From contig NZ_JAUQSY010000008.1 of the NCBI RefSeq assembly GCF_030580865.1, forward strand, positions 62,001 through 126,000: DNA of 64,000 nucleotides, written 5' to 3'. Origin of the DNA: Hymenobacter aranciens. Its GTDB lineage: Bacteria > Bacteroidota > Bacteroidia > Cytophagales > Hymenobacteraceae. The notes beneath the pieces are model-generated. The model was given only the letters and a program-made list of their open reading frames with translations. It was not told the origin of the DNA and made no database searches. Shown here piece after piece: positions 46,382 through 55,869 of the stretch (positions are counted from its first letter, which is position 1; every line of letters begins with the position of its first letter). The position numbers and the translations under genes were made by a program.

Positions 46382-49300
46382 ATGAAAATGTCCGTGCTTC
46401 GACTTGTTTGCCTGGTGCTGGCCCTGCTGGGCGCCACTGCCCGCCCCGCCACCGCCCAGGCGCCCTGCAATGCCACCACGGTGAGCGTGAGCCCGGCCGG
46501 GCCGCTCACGCTGTGCCCCGGCAGCAGCACCACGCTCACGGCCACGGCCAGCACGGCGGGCTTTAGCGCGGCCGGGGTGGGCTTCAATGGGGTGGTGAAT
46601 GCCGTGGTGCAGCAGCCCGACGGCAAGCTGCTGGTGGGCGGCAACTTTACGAGCTACAACGGCGCCACCGACGCCCCCAACTACGTGCTGCGCCTGCTGG
46701 CCGACGGCACCCTCGACCCGACCTTCAACTACACGCCCACCAGCGTCACCACCGGCCCCAACAGCCAGGTGTGGGCGCTGGCGCTGCAAGCCGATGGCAA
46801 GGTGCTGGTGGGCGGCGACTTCCTCAGCTACAACGGGGCCACCGACGCCCCCAACTACCTGCTGCGCCTGAATGCCGACGGCAGCCTCGACCAGACCTTT
46901 AACTACACCGCCGGCAGCACCACCACCGGGGCCAACACCAGCGTGCGGGTGCTGGCGCTGCAGCCCGATGGCAAGCTGCTGGTGGGCGGCCAGTTCACCA
47001 GCTACAACGTGGCCATCGACGCCCCCAACCGCCTGCTGCGCCTGCATGCCAATGGCAGCCTCGACCAAACCTTTAACTACACGGCCGGCAGCACCACCAC
47101 CGGGTTCACTGATGGGGTGTTTAGCCTGGCGCTGCAGCCCGATGGCAAGGTGCTGGTGGGCGGTGACTTCACCACCTACAACGAAGCCACCGATGCGCCC
47201 GACAACGTGCTGCGCCTGCTGCCCGACGGCAGCCTCGACCAGACGTTTAACTACACGGCCGGCAGCGCCACCACCGGGGCCAATGGAACTGTGTGGGCGC
47301 TGGCCCTGCAGCCCGACGGCAAGGTACTGGTAGGCGGCAGCTTTACGAGCTACAACGGGCTGACGGGGGCGCCCAACAACCTGCTGCGCCTGAATGCCAG
47401 TGGCAGCCTCGACCAAACCTTTAACTACACCGCCGGCAACATCAGCACCGGGGCGACCCTCAGCAGCGCGACCAACGCCAGCGTCGTGTATGCGCTGGCA
47501 CTGCTACCCAACGGCACCGTGCTGGCCGGGGGCGCCTTCGATACCTACAACGGCAATGGGGCGGCGCCCAATAGCCTGCTGCGCCTGAGCGCCACCGGCA
47601 GCCTCGATACCAGCTTCAACTACACGGCCAGCAACAGCACCACCGGTCTGGGGCCCGTGGTGAGCAACACGAGCGGGGCAGCGTACGCCCTGGTGCTGCA
47701 GCCCAACGGCCAGGTGCTGGTGGCGGGCAGCTTCACCAGCTACAACGCCAATGCCGCCGCCCCCGACCACCTGCTGCGCGTGAACGCCGACGGCAGCCTC
47801 GACACCACCCCCACCACCCCCACCGGGGCCACCTTCAGCTGGCTGCCCGGTGGCCAGCCCGGCCCCACGCTGGCCGTGACCGCGCCGGGCCGCTACCGCC
47901 CCGTGGCCACCCTCGACGGCTGCGCCAGCTACGGCCCCGAAGTGGTGGTGAGCGCCCCGCCCCTGGTGCAGGTGCGCGTGAGCCCCGCCGGCCCGCTGCA
48001 GACCTGCCCCGGCACCCCCACCACCCTCACGGCCACGGCGGTGCAGCCGGGCTTCAACGCGGCCGGCACGGGCTTCAATGGGGGGGTGTATGCCGTGGTG
48101 GTGCAGCCCGACGGCAAGGTGCTGGTGGGCGGCGGCTTTACCAGCTACAATGGCGCCGCCGATGCGCCCAACTACCTGCTGCGCCTGAATGCCGACGGCA
48201 GCCTCGATACCAGCTTTAACTACACCGCCGGCAGCACCACCACCGGGGCCGACAATGCCGTGTGGACCCTGGCGCTGCAGCCCGATGGCAAGGTGCTGGC
48301 GGGCGGCTTCTTCACCAGCTACAACGGGGCCACCGACGCGCCCGACCGCCTGCTGCGCCTGAATGCCGACGGCAGCCTCGACCAGACCTTCAACTACACC
48401 GCCGGCAGCACCACCCCGGGCTACAACAACACGGTGTTTGCCCTGGCCCTGCAGCCCGATGGCCGGGTGCTGGTGGGCGGCCAGTTTACGACCTACAACG
48501 GGGTGGCCGACGCCCCCAACTACGTGCTGCGCCTGAATGCGAATGGCAGCCTCGACCAGACCTTTAACTACACCGCCGGCAGCCTCACCACCGGCCCCAA
48601 CAACGTGGTGTATGCCCTGGCCCTGCAGCCCGATGGCCGGGTGCTGGTGGGCGGCTCTTTTGCCACCTACAACGGGGTGACGGGGGCGCCCAATAATCTG
48701 CTGCGCCTGCACGCGAATGGCAGCCTCGACCAGACCTTTAACTACATCATCGGTAGCACCACCACCGGCCTGAGTGGGACGGTGTGGGCGCTGGCCCTGC
48801 AGCCCGACGGGCAGGTGCTGGTGGGCGGCAGCTTCACGGGCTACAACGCCGTGACAGCTGCCCCCAACAACGTGCTGCGCCTCAGTGCCGCCGGGGTGCT
48901 CGACCAAACGTTTAACTACACGGCCGGCAGCACCACCACCGGGGTTGATATGGAAGTGCGGGCCCTGGCCCTGCAGTCCGACGGCCAGGTGCTGGTGGGG
49001 GGCTTTTTTGGCAGCTACAATGGCGTGGCCGCCGCCCCCGACCGGGTGCTGCGCCTCACCGCCACCGGGGCCCTCGACAATTCCTTCAACCCCCTTAGCG
49101 GCAGCCCTACCTCCGGCCCCAACGACCTGGTGCGGGCCCTGGCCCTGCAGCCCGACGGCCGGGTGCTGGTGGGCGGCGACTTCACCAGCTACAATGCCGA
49201 TGCCGCCGTGCCCGACCGCCTGCTGCGCCTCACCCCCACCGGCATCCCCAACCACGTGGACGAAGCCCTGCTGGTGGCCGACGGCTACGACTACACCTTC

Positions 49301-50926
49301 TCCGACGGCTACACCACCTTACCCGGCACCACTTACCTGGCCAATGCCCCCGGCAGCTACGTGGCCAGCGTGAGCGGCGGCGTGGTGGGCAGCTGCTCCA
49401 GGGTGCTGGCCGCCCCGGTGGTGGTGAGCTACTTCCCCAGCCTCACCATCAGCGGCACCAGCAACGTGATTGCCGCTGGCACCTACTGTGAGCTAACCCT
49501 CGGGGGCAGCAGCAACGCCACCCTGGCCGGTCCCATCACGGTGCTGGGCGCCCTCACCGTGGCCCGCAACGGCACGCTCGACCTGGGGAGCTTTGCGGGC
49601 CCCGCCATCAGTGGCCCCGGCAGCGTGGAGGTGCAGGAGGGCGGCAACCTGCGCATCCGGCACCCGGAGGGCCTGGCGCCCCAGGGCACTGCCGCCGGGG
49701 CTATCCAGAACACCGGCCCCCGTAGCTTCGGCAGCACGGGGTATTATTACTACGAGGGCACCACGCCCCAGGTCACGGGCCTGGGCCTGCCCGCCAGCGT
49801 GGCGGGCCTGGTGCTGGACAACCCTGCCGGCCTGGCCCTCAGCCAGGACCAGGCCGTGCTGGGCCGCCTCACCCTGCGCCAGGGCACCCTGAGCACCGGC
49901 AGCTTTATGGCTACGCTCGGCCCCGTGGCCACCCTCGGCGAAACCGTGAGCCCCGTGGGCCGCGTGCTCGGCACTGTGCAAACCACCCGCGACCTGAGCA
50001 CCGCCGGCACGACCGAAACCTTCGGCGGCCTGGGCCTGCGCCTCACCCCGCGCAGCACCGGCGGGGCCAGCCTGCCCGGCCTCACCCTGGTGCGCCGCAC
50101 CACCGGCACCAGCCTCACGGGCGCCGGCAGCAGCCAGAGCATCCGTCGCTATTTCGACATCCAGCCCACCACCGATACCAACCTCAACGTCGATTTCACC
50201 TTCCAGTACCGCGACGACGAGCTGCCCGGCGGCTTCCAGGAAAGTGACCTTACCTTATTTAAGAGTGTGAGCGGGGCCAGCGGCCCCTGGGCCCCCGTGC
50301 GCCCCGGCACCCTGCGCGACGCCAGCGCCAACACCGTCACCGTGCCCGCCATCCGCGACTTCTCCCTCTGGACCCTGGGCACCGAGGCCATCCCCCTGCC
50401 CGTCGAGCTGCTCACCTTCACCGCCACCGCCGAGGGCCGCGCCGCCCGCCTGCGCTGGCGCACCGCCAGCGAGCGCAACAGCGCCACCTTCGAGGTGCAG
50501 CGCTCGGCCGACGGCGCGGCGTTTGCGAAGATTGGGAAGGTAGCCGCCCAGGGCACCAAGGCCGACCCCACCAGCTACACCTTCCTGGACTCCACCATTC
50601 CCCCCACCCACCAGCCCACCTATTACCGCCTGCGCCAGGTGGACCTCGACGGTACGGCCAGCTACTCGCCCGTGCGCGCCGTGATGCTCGGCGGCAAAAG
50701 CCAGCCGGCCCTCTACCCCAGCCCTGCCCGCGCCGGCCAGTTATTGACCGTGACGGGCCTGCCGGCGGGCACCACGGTCACGGTACTCGATGCCCTGGGC
50801 CGCCAGCTGCTCACGGCCCCGGTGGCGGCCGATGGCACGGCCCGCTTCGCCCTGCCCAGCGGCCTGGCCGTCGGCACCTACGTGCTGCGCAGCGGCGCGC
50901 AGGTCCAGCGCGTGCTGGTCGAATAA
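46382..50926 (+). CDS. Giant T9SS-secreted protein 4: two delta-60 propellers
   Basis: This 1514-residue protein starts at ATG 46382, with an alternative at 46388; the signal peptide ends ARPATAQA. There are two blocks of seven delta-60 repeats (about 67-473 and 557-957). Each repeat is about 57 residues with [19 protein letters not shown] followed by [19 protein letters not shown]. Each block is preceded by a short cysteine-bearing [13 protein letters not shown] segment. A beta-helix-like stretch follows (about 1020-1250), then an FDIQP-type module, an FN3-like [14 protein letters not shown] domain, and a T9SS domain (about 1437-1514) ending QRVLVE. The repeated DNA is highly similar between units. 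It is probably a surface or matrix protein. The promoter at 46351 has a palindromic operator, so expression may be switched. Confidence 0.88.
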   Translation: MKMSVLRLVCLVLALLGATARPATAQAPCNATTVSVSPAGPLTLCPGSSTTLTATASTAGFSAAGVGFNGVVNAVVQQPDGKLLVGGNFTSYNGATDAPNYVLRLLADGTLDPTFNYTPTSVTTGPNSQVWALALQADGKVLVGGDFLSYNGATDAPNYLLRLNADGSLDQTFNYTAGSTTTGANTSVRVLALQPDGKLLVGGQFTSYNVAIDAPNRLLRLHANGSLDQTFNYTAGSTTTGFTDGVFSLALQPDGKVLVGGDFTTYNEATDAPDNVLRLLPDGSLDQTFNYTAGSATTGANGTVWALALQPDGKVLVGGSFTSYNGLTGAPNNLLRLNASGSLDQTFNYTAGNISTGATLSSATNASVVYALALLPNGTVLAGGAFDTYNGNGAAPNSLLRLSATGSLDTSFNYTASNSTTGLGPVVSNTSGAAYALVLQPNGQVLVAGSFTSYNANAAAPDHLLRVNADGSLDTTPTTPTGATFSWLPGGQPGPTLAVTAPGRYRPVATLDGCASYGPEVVVSAPPLVQVRVSPAGPLQTCPGTPTTLTATAVQPGFNAAGTGFNGGVYAVVVQPDGKVLVGGGFTSYNGAADAPNYLLRLNADGSLDTSFNYTAGSTTTGADNAVWTLALQPDGKVLAGGFFTSYNGATDAPDRLLRLNADGSLDQTFNYTAGSTTPGYNNTVFALALQPDGRVLVGGQFTTYNGVADAPNYVLRLNANGSLDQTFNYTAGSLTTGPNNVVYALALQPDGRVLVGGSFATYNGVTGAPNNLLRLHANGSLDQTFNYIIGSTTTGLSGTVWALALQPDGQVLVGGSFTGYNAVTAAPNNVLRLSAAGVLDQTFNYTAGSTTTGVDMEVRALALQSDGQVLVGGFFGSYNGVAAAPDRVLRLTATGALDNSFNPLSGSPTSGPNDLVRALALQPDGRVLVGGDFTSYNADAAVPDRLLRLTPTGIPNHVDEALLVADGYDYTFSDGYTTLPGTTYLANAPGSYVASVSGGVVGSCSRVLAAPVVVSYFPSLTISGTSNVIAAGTYCELTLGGSSNATLAGPITVLGALTVARNGTLDLGSFAGPAISGPGSVEVQEGGNLRIRHPEGLAPQGTAAGAIQNTGPRSFGSTGYYYYEGTTPQVTGLGLPASVAGLVLDNPAGLALSQDQAVLGRLTLRQGTLSTGSFMATLGPVATLGETVSPVGRVLGTVQTTRDLSTAGTTETFGGLGLRLTPRSTGGASLPGLTLVRRTTGTSLTGAGSSQSIRRYFDIQPTTDTNLNVDFTFQYRDDELPGGFQESDLTLFKSVSGASGPWAPVRPGTLRDASANTVTVPAIRDFSLWTLGTEAIPLPVELLTFTATAEGRAARLRWRTASERNSATFEVQRSADGAAFAKIGKVAAQGTKADPTSYTFLDSTIPPTHQPTYYRLRQVDLDGTASYSPVRAVMLGGKSQPALYPSPARAGQLLTVTGLPAGTTVTVLDALGRQLLTAPVAADGTARFALPSGLAVGTYVLRSGAQVQRVLVE

Positions 50927-50935
50927 TTAACTATG

Positions 50936-50980
50936 TTGCATACTCCTGGAAAAAAGCCGGCCAATGGCCGGCTTTTTTTT
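50936..50980 (+). terminator. TTGCATAC-type terminator, copy 3
   Basis: TTGCATACTCCTGG, then AAAAAAGCCGGCC, loop AAT, GGCCGGCTTTTTTTT. It begins 10 bp after the stop of giant gene 4. Confidence 0.92.
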
Positions 50981-51125
50981 GCCTCGGTTGGCCGGCACAG
51001 CAGCCCGGCACGGCGGGGGTCCACTCCCGCCCCATTCTCCCCGGATTCTGCTCTGCCAATTTGCCTGGCTACCACTCTTTGGGAGAATAATCGCCCGAAA
51101 TAGCCGCTTATCGTCGGCCTTGCCT

Positions 51126-51133
51126 TACTTTCG
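51126..51133 (+). promoter_or_regulatory. -7 element TACTTTCG of glycogen synthase
   Basis: TACTTTCG is one base from consensus and 36 bases before ATG 51170. The -33 region has no clear TTTG. Confidence 0.5.
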
Positions 51134-51169
51134 CCGCGTACATCTCTGCTGACAATTCCCGCCCCGCCT

Positions 51170-53005
51170 ATGCACGCGCCCGCCGCCCCCACCGAAGCCC
51201 TGTTTCCCGATTCCCTGCTGGTTGAAGTAGCCTGGGAAGTGTGTAACCAGGTCGGCGGTATCTACACCGTTATCCGCTCCAAGGTGCCGGCCACCATGCC
51301 CGCCTGGGGCAACCGCTACTGCCTGGTAGGCCCCTACTTCCCCCAGATGGCCCAGGGCGAGTTCGAGTCCGTCGACGACCTCGACGTGCACACCGGCTCC
51401 GACCCCGTGACGGCCGCCGTGCGCTCGATGCGCGCCCAGGGCTACGATGTGTGCCTCGGCACCTGGCTGGTGACCGGCCGCCCCCGCGTAGTGCTCATCA
51501 ACCCCTTCCAGACCTACGACCGCCTGCCCCAGCTCAAAACCGACCTCTGGCAGCGCCACGGCATCCCCTCGCCCGACAACGACGACCTGCTGCACCAGGT
51601 GATTTCGTTCGGGCACCTCACCACAATTTTCTTCAAGCACCTCACGGCGCACCTGCGCGGGCAGCGCCTGCTGGCCCACTTCCACGAGTGGATGACCGGC
51701 GTGGCTATCCCCGATTTGCGCCGCGAGCAGGTGCCGGCGCACATCGTTTTCACCACCCACGCCACCCTGCTCGGCCGCTACCTGGCCATGAACGACCCCG
51801 CCTTCTACGACAACCTGATGCGCGTGGACTGGCAGGCCGAGGCCAAGCACTTCAACATCGAGCCCGCCGTGCAGATGGAGCGCGCCGCCGCCCACGGCAG
51901 CCACGTCTTCACCACCGTAAGCGAGCTGACGGTGCGCGAGTGCATTTACTTACTGGATAGAATGCCCGACGCCGTGCTCCCCAACGGCCTCAACATCGAG
52001 CGCTTCGTGGCGTTGCACGAGTTCCAGAACCTGCACCAGCAGTACAAGTCGCGCATCAACGACTTCGTGATGGCGCACTTCTTCCAGTCGTATTCCTTCG
52101 ACCTCGATAAGACGCTATACTTCTTCACCTCGGGCCGCTACGAGTATCACAACAAAGGCTTCGACCTGACCCTGGAAGCCCTGGCCCGCCTCAACTACCG
52201 CATCCAGCAGAGCGGCATGGATGGCCAGGTAGTGATGTTTTTCATCACCAAGCGCCCCTTCACCAGCATCAATCCGCAGGTGCTGGAGCGCCGCGCCCAG
52301 CTCGAAGAAGTGCGCGAAACCTGCCGCGCCATCGAGGAGCAGGTGGGCGAGCGGCTGTTCTTCGCCGCTGCCGCCAGCCAGGACCACAAGCTGCCCGACC
52401 TCAGCAGCATGGTGGACGACTACTGGCGCCTGCGCTACCGCCGCCAGCTCCAGAGCTGGAAAACCTCGGCCCTGCCCCCCGTCGTCACCCACAACCTGGT
52501 GAACGACCACAACGACGACATTCTCAACTTCCTGCGCCGCTCGGAGCTGCTCAACCACCGCCACGACCGGGTGAAAATGGTGTATCACCCCGACTTCGTG
52601 TCGCCGGCCTCGCCGCTGCTGGGCATGGAGTACGGCCAGTTTGTGCGCGGCTGCCACCTCGGCGTGTTCCCAAGCTACTACGAGCCCTGGGGCTACACCC
52701 CGCTGGAGTGCGTGGCCCGCGGCGTACCCGCCATCACCTCCGACCTCTCCGGCTTCGGCGACTACGCCCTGCAAAACGTGCCTGACCCCGAGCAGAAAGG
52801 CATTTTCGTGGTCCACCGCCAGGAAAAATCCTTCGACGAATCGGCCGAAGAGCTCACCGACATGATGTGGGAGTTCGTGCAGATGAACCGCCGCGAGCGC
52901 ATCATGCAGCGCAACGCCGTGGAAAGCCACGCCGAGCTCTTCGACTGGAAAAACCTGCGGGTGTACTACGACCGGGCCTACTCGCTGGCGCTGGCGCGGT
53001 CGTAG
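51170..53005 (+). CDS. Glycogen synthase, GT3 (eukaryote-like) type
   Basis: This 611-residue cytoplasmic glycosyltransferase matches the animal/fungal-type glycogen synthase. It starts LLVEVAWEVCNQVGGIYTVIRSK (residues about 16-38), the GGIYTVI donor-side loop. It has LLAHFHEWMTGVAIPDLR (about 165-180), VFTTHATLLGRYLA, and HVFTTVSELTVRECIYLLDRMPDAVLPNGLN. The C-terminal GT domain has TSGRYEYHNKGFDLTLEALARLN and the signature FPSYYEPWGYTPLECVARGVPAITSDLSGFG (about 502-532). It elongates alpha-1,4-glucan using a nucleotide-sugar donor, UDP- or ADP-glucose, which cannot be decided here. It is somewhat shorter than the human enzyme, as usual in Bacteroidota. A small hypothetical gene follows after 15 bp. 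Its partner in glycogen metabolism may be the GH13 enzyme at 8104. Confidence 0.92.
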   Translation: MHAPAAPTEALFPDSLLVEVAWEVCNQVGGIYTVIRSKVPATMPAWGNRYCLVGPYFPQMAQGEFESVDDLDVHTGSDPVTAAVRSMRAQGYDVCLGTWLVTGRPRVVLINPFQTYDRLPQLKTDLWQRHGIPSPDNDDLLHQVISFGHLTTIFFKHLTAHLRGQRLLAHFHEWMTGVAIPDLRREQVPAHIVFTTHATLLGRYLAMNDPAFYDNLMRVDWQAEAKHFNIEPAVQMERAAAHGSHVFTTVSELTVRECIYLLDRMPDAVLPNGLNIERFVALHEFQNLHQQYKSRINDFVMAHFFQSYSFDLDKTLYFFTSGRYEYHNKGFDLTLEALARLNYRIQQSGMDGQVVMFFITKRPFTSINPQVLERRAQLEEVRETCRAIEEQVGERLFFAAAASQDHKLPDLSSMVDDYWRLRYRRQLQSWKTSALPPVVTHNLVNDHNDDILNFLRRSELLNHRHDRVKMVYHPDFVSPASPLLGMEYGQFVRGCHLGVFPSYYEPWGYTPLECVARGVPAITSDLSGFGDYALQNVPDPEQKGIFVVHRQEKSFDESAEELTDMMWEFVQMNRRERIMQRNAVESHAELFDWKNLRVYYDRAYSLALARS

Positions 53006-53020
53006 GTAGTTAGATTGCTT

Positions 53021-53503
53021 ATGAGACTAACTGTTAGTGATAAGCTTGAAATAATGATACGGCAGGGTGCCCTCCCGCTAGGCATTGGTGCCTCACTGAT
53101 TGCGCTAGTTAGCCTGCTGTCTCTATCTGCTTCAGATGACTTTTTGGCAGAAATTCTGGGTGCAGCTGCCATCCTCATTTTCGGGCTGCTCATAATCTAT
53201 CATAGCATTGACAAGCACAAAACCCTGTGGGCCTTAGCGGACGATGCCAGTCTCGTTACCGGCATCTATGAGAAGTCTCGCACCACCGCAAATGAAATTG
53301 ATGCCACAACTTTTTACCGTTTGGTATATAACTACCAATTTGAAGGTCGAGCCTATTTCCATTGCATTGAGACAAACAACCTTGCTAAGTATGGTGACGA
53401 AGAATTGATTTTCATTCAACGCTCCCGACCAGCCAACGCTGTATTCGCAACCGACCTCCCCGGAGTAGTACGGGAAAAGCTGTTGTTATCGGCTTCTAAC
53501 TAA
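53021..53503 (+). CDS. Small membrane protein of unknown function (DUF3592-like)
   Basis: This 160-residue protein starts at ATG 53021 (MRLTVSDKLEIMIRQGA). Two adjacent hydrophobic helices (LPLGIGASLIALVSLLSL and LAEILGAAAILIFGLLIIYH, residues about 20-70) precede a soluble domain (LVTGIYEKSRTTANEIDATTFYRLVYNYQFEGRAYFH) that recalls DUF3592-type proteins, in which a beta-rich module follows membrane helices. The match is weak. Base composition is visibly lower in GC and codon choice is less biased than in both neighbours, which suggests recent arrival. It is 15 bp after glycogen synthase and 4 bp before the DUF4198 gene, so it is probably co-transcribed with them. Confidence 0.7.
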   Translation: MRLTVSDKLEIMIRQGALPLGIGASLIALVSLLSLSASDDFLAEILGAAAILIFGLLIIYHSIDKHKTLWALADDASLVTGIYEKSRTTANEIDATTFYRLVYNYQFEGRAYFHCIETNNLAKYGDEELIFIQRSRPANAVFATDLPGVVREKLLLSASN

Positions 53504-53507
53504 TTTG

Positions 53508-54368
53508 ATGCGCAGCAAGGCATACGCTCTGGCAATAGCGGCCTCTCTCTTTCTTACCACCGCCCTCGCCCACGAGTTCTGGCTCGAATTCCCGCGCCTG
53601 CGCCTCCAGCCCGGCGAGGCCATGAATTTCCGCCTGCTCGTCGGCAGCGATTTCGCCGGCAAGCCCTGGCGCAACCAGCCCGGCAAAGTGCTGCGCCTGC
53701 TCCGCTATGGCCCTGCCGACTCTACCAGCCTCACCCCCGCCCCTACCGATACGCTGAACGCCGCCGTGCGCTTCGCCCAGCCCGGCACGCACCTGCTAGC
53801 CCTGAGCACCGCCGATTCTTTTATTGAATTGCCCGGCCCACAATTTACCGCTTACCTGCGCGAAGAGGGCCTCGACTACATCCTGAAAAAACGCCAGGAG
53901 CTGGGCCACGCCGACCAGCCCGGCCGCGAAACCTACCGCCGCCGCGCCAAAGCCCTCGTGCAAGTGGGCGGCCCCAACGACCTTCCGGTCGCTCAGGACA
54001 CCGCCTACCGCCGCGTATTGAATCTGCCGCTCGAATTAGTGCCCGAGCAAAACCCCTACCGCCTGGTCGCCGACAAATCACTGACAGTTCGTGTTTTGCG
54101 ACAGGGAAAGCCCGTTTCCGGTGCCCAGGTGAACATCTGGCAGCGGCAGCCGGGTGGGCTGCCGACCACTCATTTCAGCACCCGGTCTAACCAAAACGGC
54201 CGCATCCTGTTACGCTTAACCGGGCCGGGGCCCTACCTGCTGGCCGCCGTGGACATGCAGCCGGCCCCCGCCGCCCTGCGCGCCCGCGCCGAGTGGCAAT
54301 CGACCTGGGCATCGCTTACCTTTGGCGGTCCGACGTCAGTTTTTCGGCCTGCTGGCGGCAAGCGCTAA
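53508..54368 (+). CDS. DUF4198 (NikM-like) exported protein
   Basis: This 286-residue protein has a signal peptide (MRSKAYALAIAASLFLTTALAH). The mature protein begins HEFWLEFPRLRLQPGEAMNF with the His after the cleavage site, as in DUF4198/NikM-like proteins (AHEFWLxP), where that region can bind metal. It continues with AQPGTHLLALSTADSFIELP, AYLREEGLDYILKKRQELG, RRRAKALVQVG and a C-terminal carboxypeptidase-like beta domain (KPVSGAQVNIWQRQPGG ... NQNGRILLRLTGPGPYLLAAV). It is likely periplasmic and possibly linked to metal uptake; no transporter is adjacent. The final VFRPAGGKR looks normal. The start is ATG 53508, 4 bp after the preceding stop. Confidence 0.82.
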   Translation: MRSKAYALAIAASLFLTTALAHEFWLEFPRLRLQPGEAMNFRLLVGSDFAGKPWRNQPGKVLRLLRYGPADSTSLTPAPTDTLNAAVRFAQPGTHLLALSTADSFIELPGPQFTAYLREEGLDYILKKRQELGHADQPGRETYRRRAKALVQVGGPNDLPVAQDTAYRRVLNLPLELVPEQNPYRLVADKSLTVRVLRQGKPVSGAQVNIWQRQPGGLPTTHFSTRSNQNGRILLRLTGPGPYLLAAVDMQPAPAALRARAEWQSTWASLTFGGPTSVFRPAGGKR

Positions 54369-54410
54369 GCCCAACTGTTCCGACTTTTCCGTTTTTTCTT
54401 TACCTTCGCC

Positions 54411-54418
54411 GCTCTATT
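54411..54418 (+). promoter_or_regulatory. -7 element TACCTTCG of the STAS gene
   Basis: TACCTTCG is preceded by a T-rich stretch (TTTTTTCTT) and followed after 29 bases by ATG 54448. The -33 position shows only GTTCC. Confidence 0.5.
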
Positions 54419-54447
54419 ACCCCGAATTCCCTGCCCCCCCGCGCTGT

Positions 54448-54822
54448 ATGAAGTACACGATTGATAAAAAAGAAAGCTACACCATCATTACGATTGACGA
54501 GAAAAAGCTTGACACCACTGTCGCGCCCGACCTCAAATCGGAATTCGTGAAGCTCAACGCCGAAGGCATCAACAATCTGATTCTGGACCTGTCGAACGTA
54601 AAGTACACCGACTCGTCGGGGCTCAGCTCCATTCTTATTGCCAACCGCTTGTGCAATTCCACCGGCGGCCTGCTGGTGCTGTCCGGCCTGCAAGACCACG
54701 TGATGAAGCTCATCACCATCTCGAAGCTGGAGTCGGTGCTGCACATCCTGCCCACGGTAGAAGAAGCCATCGACCGCGTGTTTCTGCACGCCATCGAGCG
54801 CGACCTGACCGACAAGGAGTAG
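54448..54822 (+). CDS. STAS-domain protein (anti-sigma factor antagonist type)
   Basis: This 124-residue protein is a single STAS domain: MKYTIDKKESYTIITIDEKKLD, then LKSEFVKLNAEGINNLILDLSNVKYTDSSGLSSIL with the conserved DSSG (D55-S56-S57-G58), where anti-sigma antagonists are phosphorylated, then LVLSGLQDHVMKLITISKLESVLHILPTVEEAI. Such proteins release sigma factors or act in signalling through partner switching with a serine kinase; no RsbW-like kinase is nearby. The short C-terminal extension is acidic. ATG 54448 is chosen since it starts the domain and follows the promoter; an upstream in-frame TTG/GTG extension overlaps the DUF4198 3' end. Confidence 0.9.
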   Translation: MKYTIDKKESYTIITIDEKKLDTTVAPDLKSEFVKLNAEGINNLILDLSNVKYTDSSGLSSILIANRLCNSTGGLLVLSGLQDHVMKLITISKLESVLHILPTVEEAIDRVFLHAIERDLTDKE

Positions 54823-54828
54823 GCTTTT

Positions 54829-54942
54829 TAGCTGCTAGCTGTTGGCTGTTAGCTATTAGCCCCTGGGCTAGTAGCTGGCAGCCAACAGCTTTTTATTTAC
54901 CCTCCAAACCAGCTAACGGCTATCCGCTAGTGGCTAACAGCT
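54829..54942. repeat. Intergenic inverted repeats of the AGCTGTTGGCTG / GCTAACAGCT type, with terminator
   Basis: AGCTGTTGGCTG (54837-54848) pairs with CAGCCAACAGCT (54879-54890), followed by TTTTTATTT, a plausible terminator of the STAS gene. A second related hairpin (AGCTAACGGC ... TGGCTAACAGCT) occupies 54911-54942, just before ribonuclease Z. Confidence 0.75.
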
Positions 54943-54952
54943 AATTACTCCC

Positions 54953-55864
54953 TTGGATTTCGAGCTGAAGATTCTGGGTTCGGCCTCGGCCATACCGGTG
55001 CTGGGGCGTCACCCCACGGCGCAGGTGCTCACGGCCGGCGCGGCGCACTACCTCATCGATTGCGGCGAGGGCACGCAGTGGCAGATGCTGGCCCTGGGCG
55101 TGCGCCCGCATCATGTGCGCGTCATCTTCATCTCGCACCTGCACGGCGACCATTATTTTGGGCTGTTTGGGCTGCTGGGCACCATGCACCTGCAGGGGCG
55201 CACGCAGCCCCTCACCATCGTGGGCCCGCCCGGCCTCGATGAGGTGCTCGTGACGCAAACCCGCGTGTCGCACATGCACCTGTCGTTTGCCATGACCTTC
55301 GTGCCCATCGATACTGAGGTGCATGCGGTGGTATATGAGGATGAGTGCATGACGGTGGCCACGCTGCCCATGCGCCACCGTATTCCCTGCGCCGGCTACC
55401 TCTTCACCGAGCAGCCGCGCCGCGCCAACCTGCTCAAGGAGAAGCTGCCCGAAGGCCTCACCCCCGCCCAGCTCGGCCGCCTGGCCCAGGGCGAAGATTT
55501 GCCCGAAACCGCCACCCACCCCGCCGTGCGCCACGCCGACGTGGCGGGCCCCGCTCCCGCGCCGCGCCGCTACGCCTTCTGCTCCGATACGCTCTACATC
55601 CCCGAGCTAGCCGAGCTGGTGCGCGGCGTCGACGTGCTCTACCACGAAGCCACTTTCCTGGAGGAGCTGCGCGAGCGCGCTGCCCAGACCTTCCACAGCA
55701 CCGCCCGGCAGGCAGCTTCGCTGGGCCGCGATGCGGCCGTGGGGCGCCTGCTCATCGGCCATTTCTCGAGCCGCTACAAGAGCATGGTGCCGCTGCTGGA
55801 AGAGGCACAGGCCGTTTTTCCGACGGCCGAGCTGGCCCTGGAGGGCATGGTGGTACAGCTGTAA
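54953..55864 (+). CDS. rnz: Ribonuclease Z (tRNA 3' processing endonuclease)
   Basis: This 303-residue metallo-beta-lactamase-fold enzyme removes the 3' trailer of precursor tRNA. It starts FELKILGSASAIPVLGRHPTAQVL, with IDCGEGTQWQM (residues 35-45) and the zinc-binding HLHGDH (H62, H64, D66, H67). Downstream are MRHRIPCAGYLFTE, FCSDTLYIPELAEL, YHEATFLEEL and IGHFSSRY (last metal ligands). The length is typical of bacterial RNase Z. The start codon is TTG at 54953: no ATG exists in frame before FELKILG, and the N-terminal strand would be lost with a later start. Only 5 bp separate its stop from the next gene, so the two are probably co-transcribed and translationally linked. Confidence 0.92.
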   Translation: MDFELKILGSASAIPVLGRHPTAQVLTAGAAHYLIDCGEGTQWQMLALGVRPHHVRVIFISHLHGDHYFGLFGLLGTMHLQGRTQPLTIVGPPGLDEVLVTQTRVSHMHLSFAMTFVPIDTEVHAVVYEDECMTVATLPMRHRIPCAGYLFTEQPRRANLLKEKLPEGLTPAQLGRLAQGEDLPETATHPAVRHADVAGPAPAPRRYAFCSDTLYIPELAELVRGVDVLYHEATFLEELRERAAQTFHSTARQAASLGRDAAVGRLLIGHFSSRYKSMVPLLEEAQAVFPTAELALEGMVVQL

Positions 55865-55869
55865 TTCCG

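Noticed and set aside
51451..51960. 169-residue plus ORF in a second frame of glycogen synthase
   Set aside because: It is Arg/Pro/His-rich shadow reading inside a well-recognised enzyme gene.
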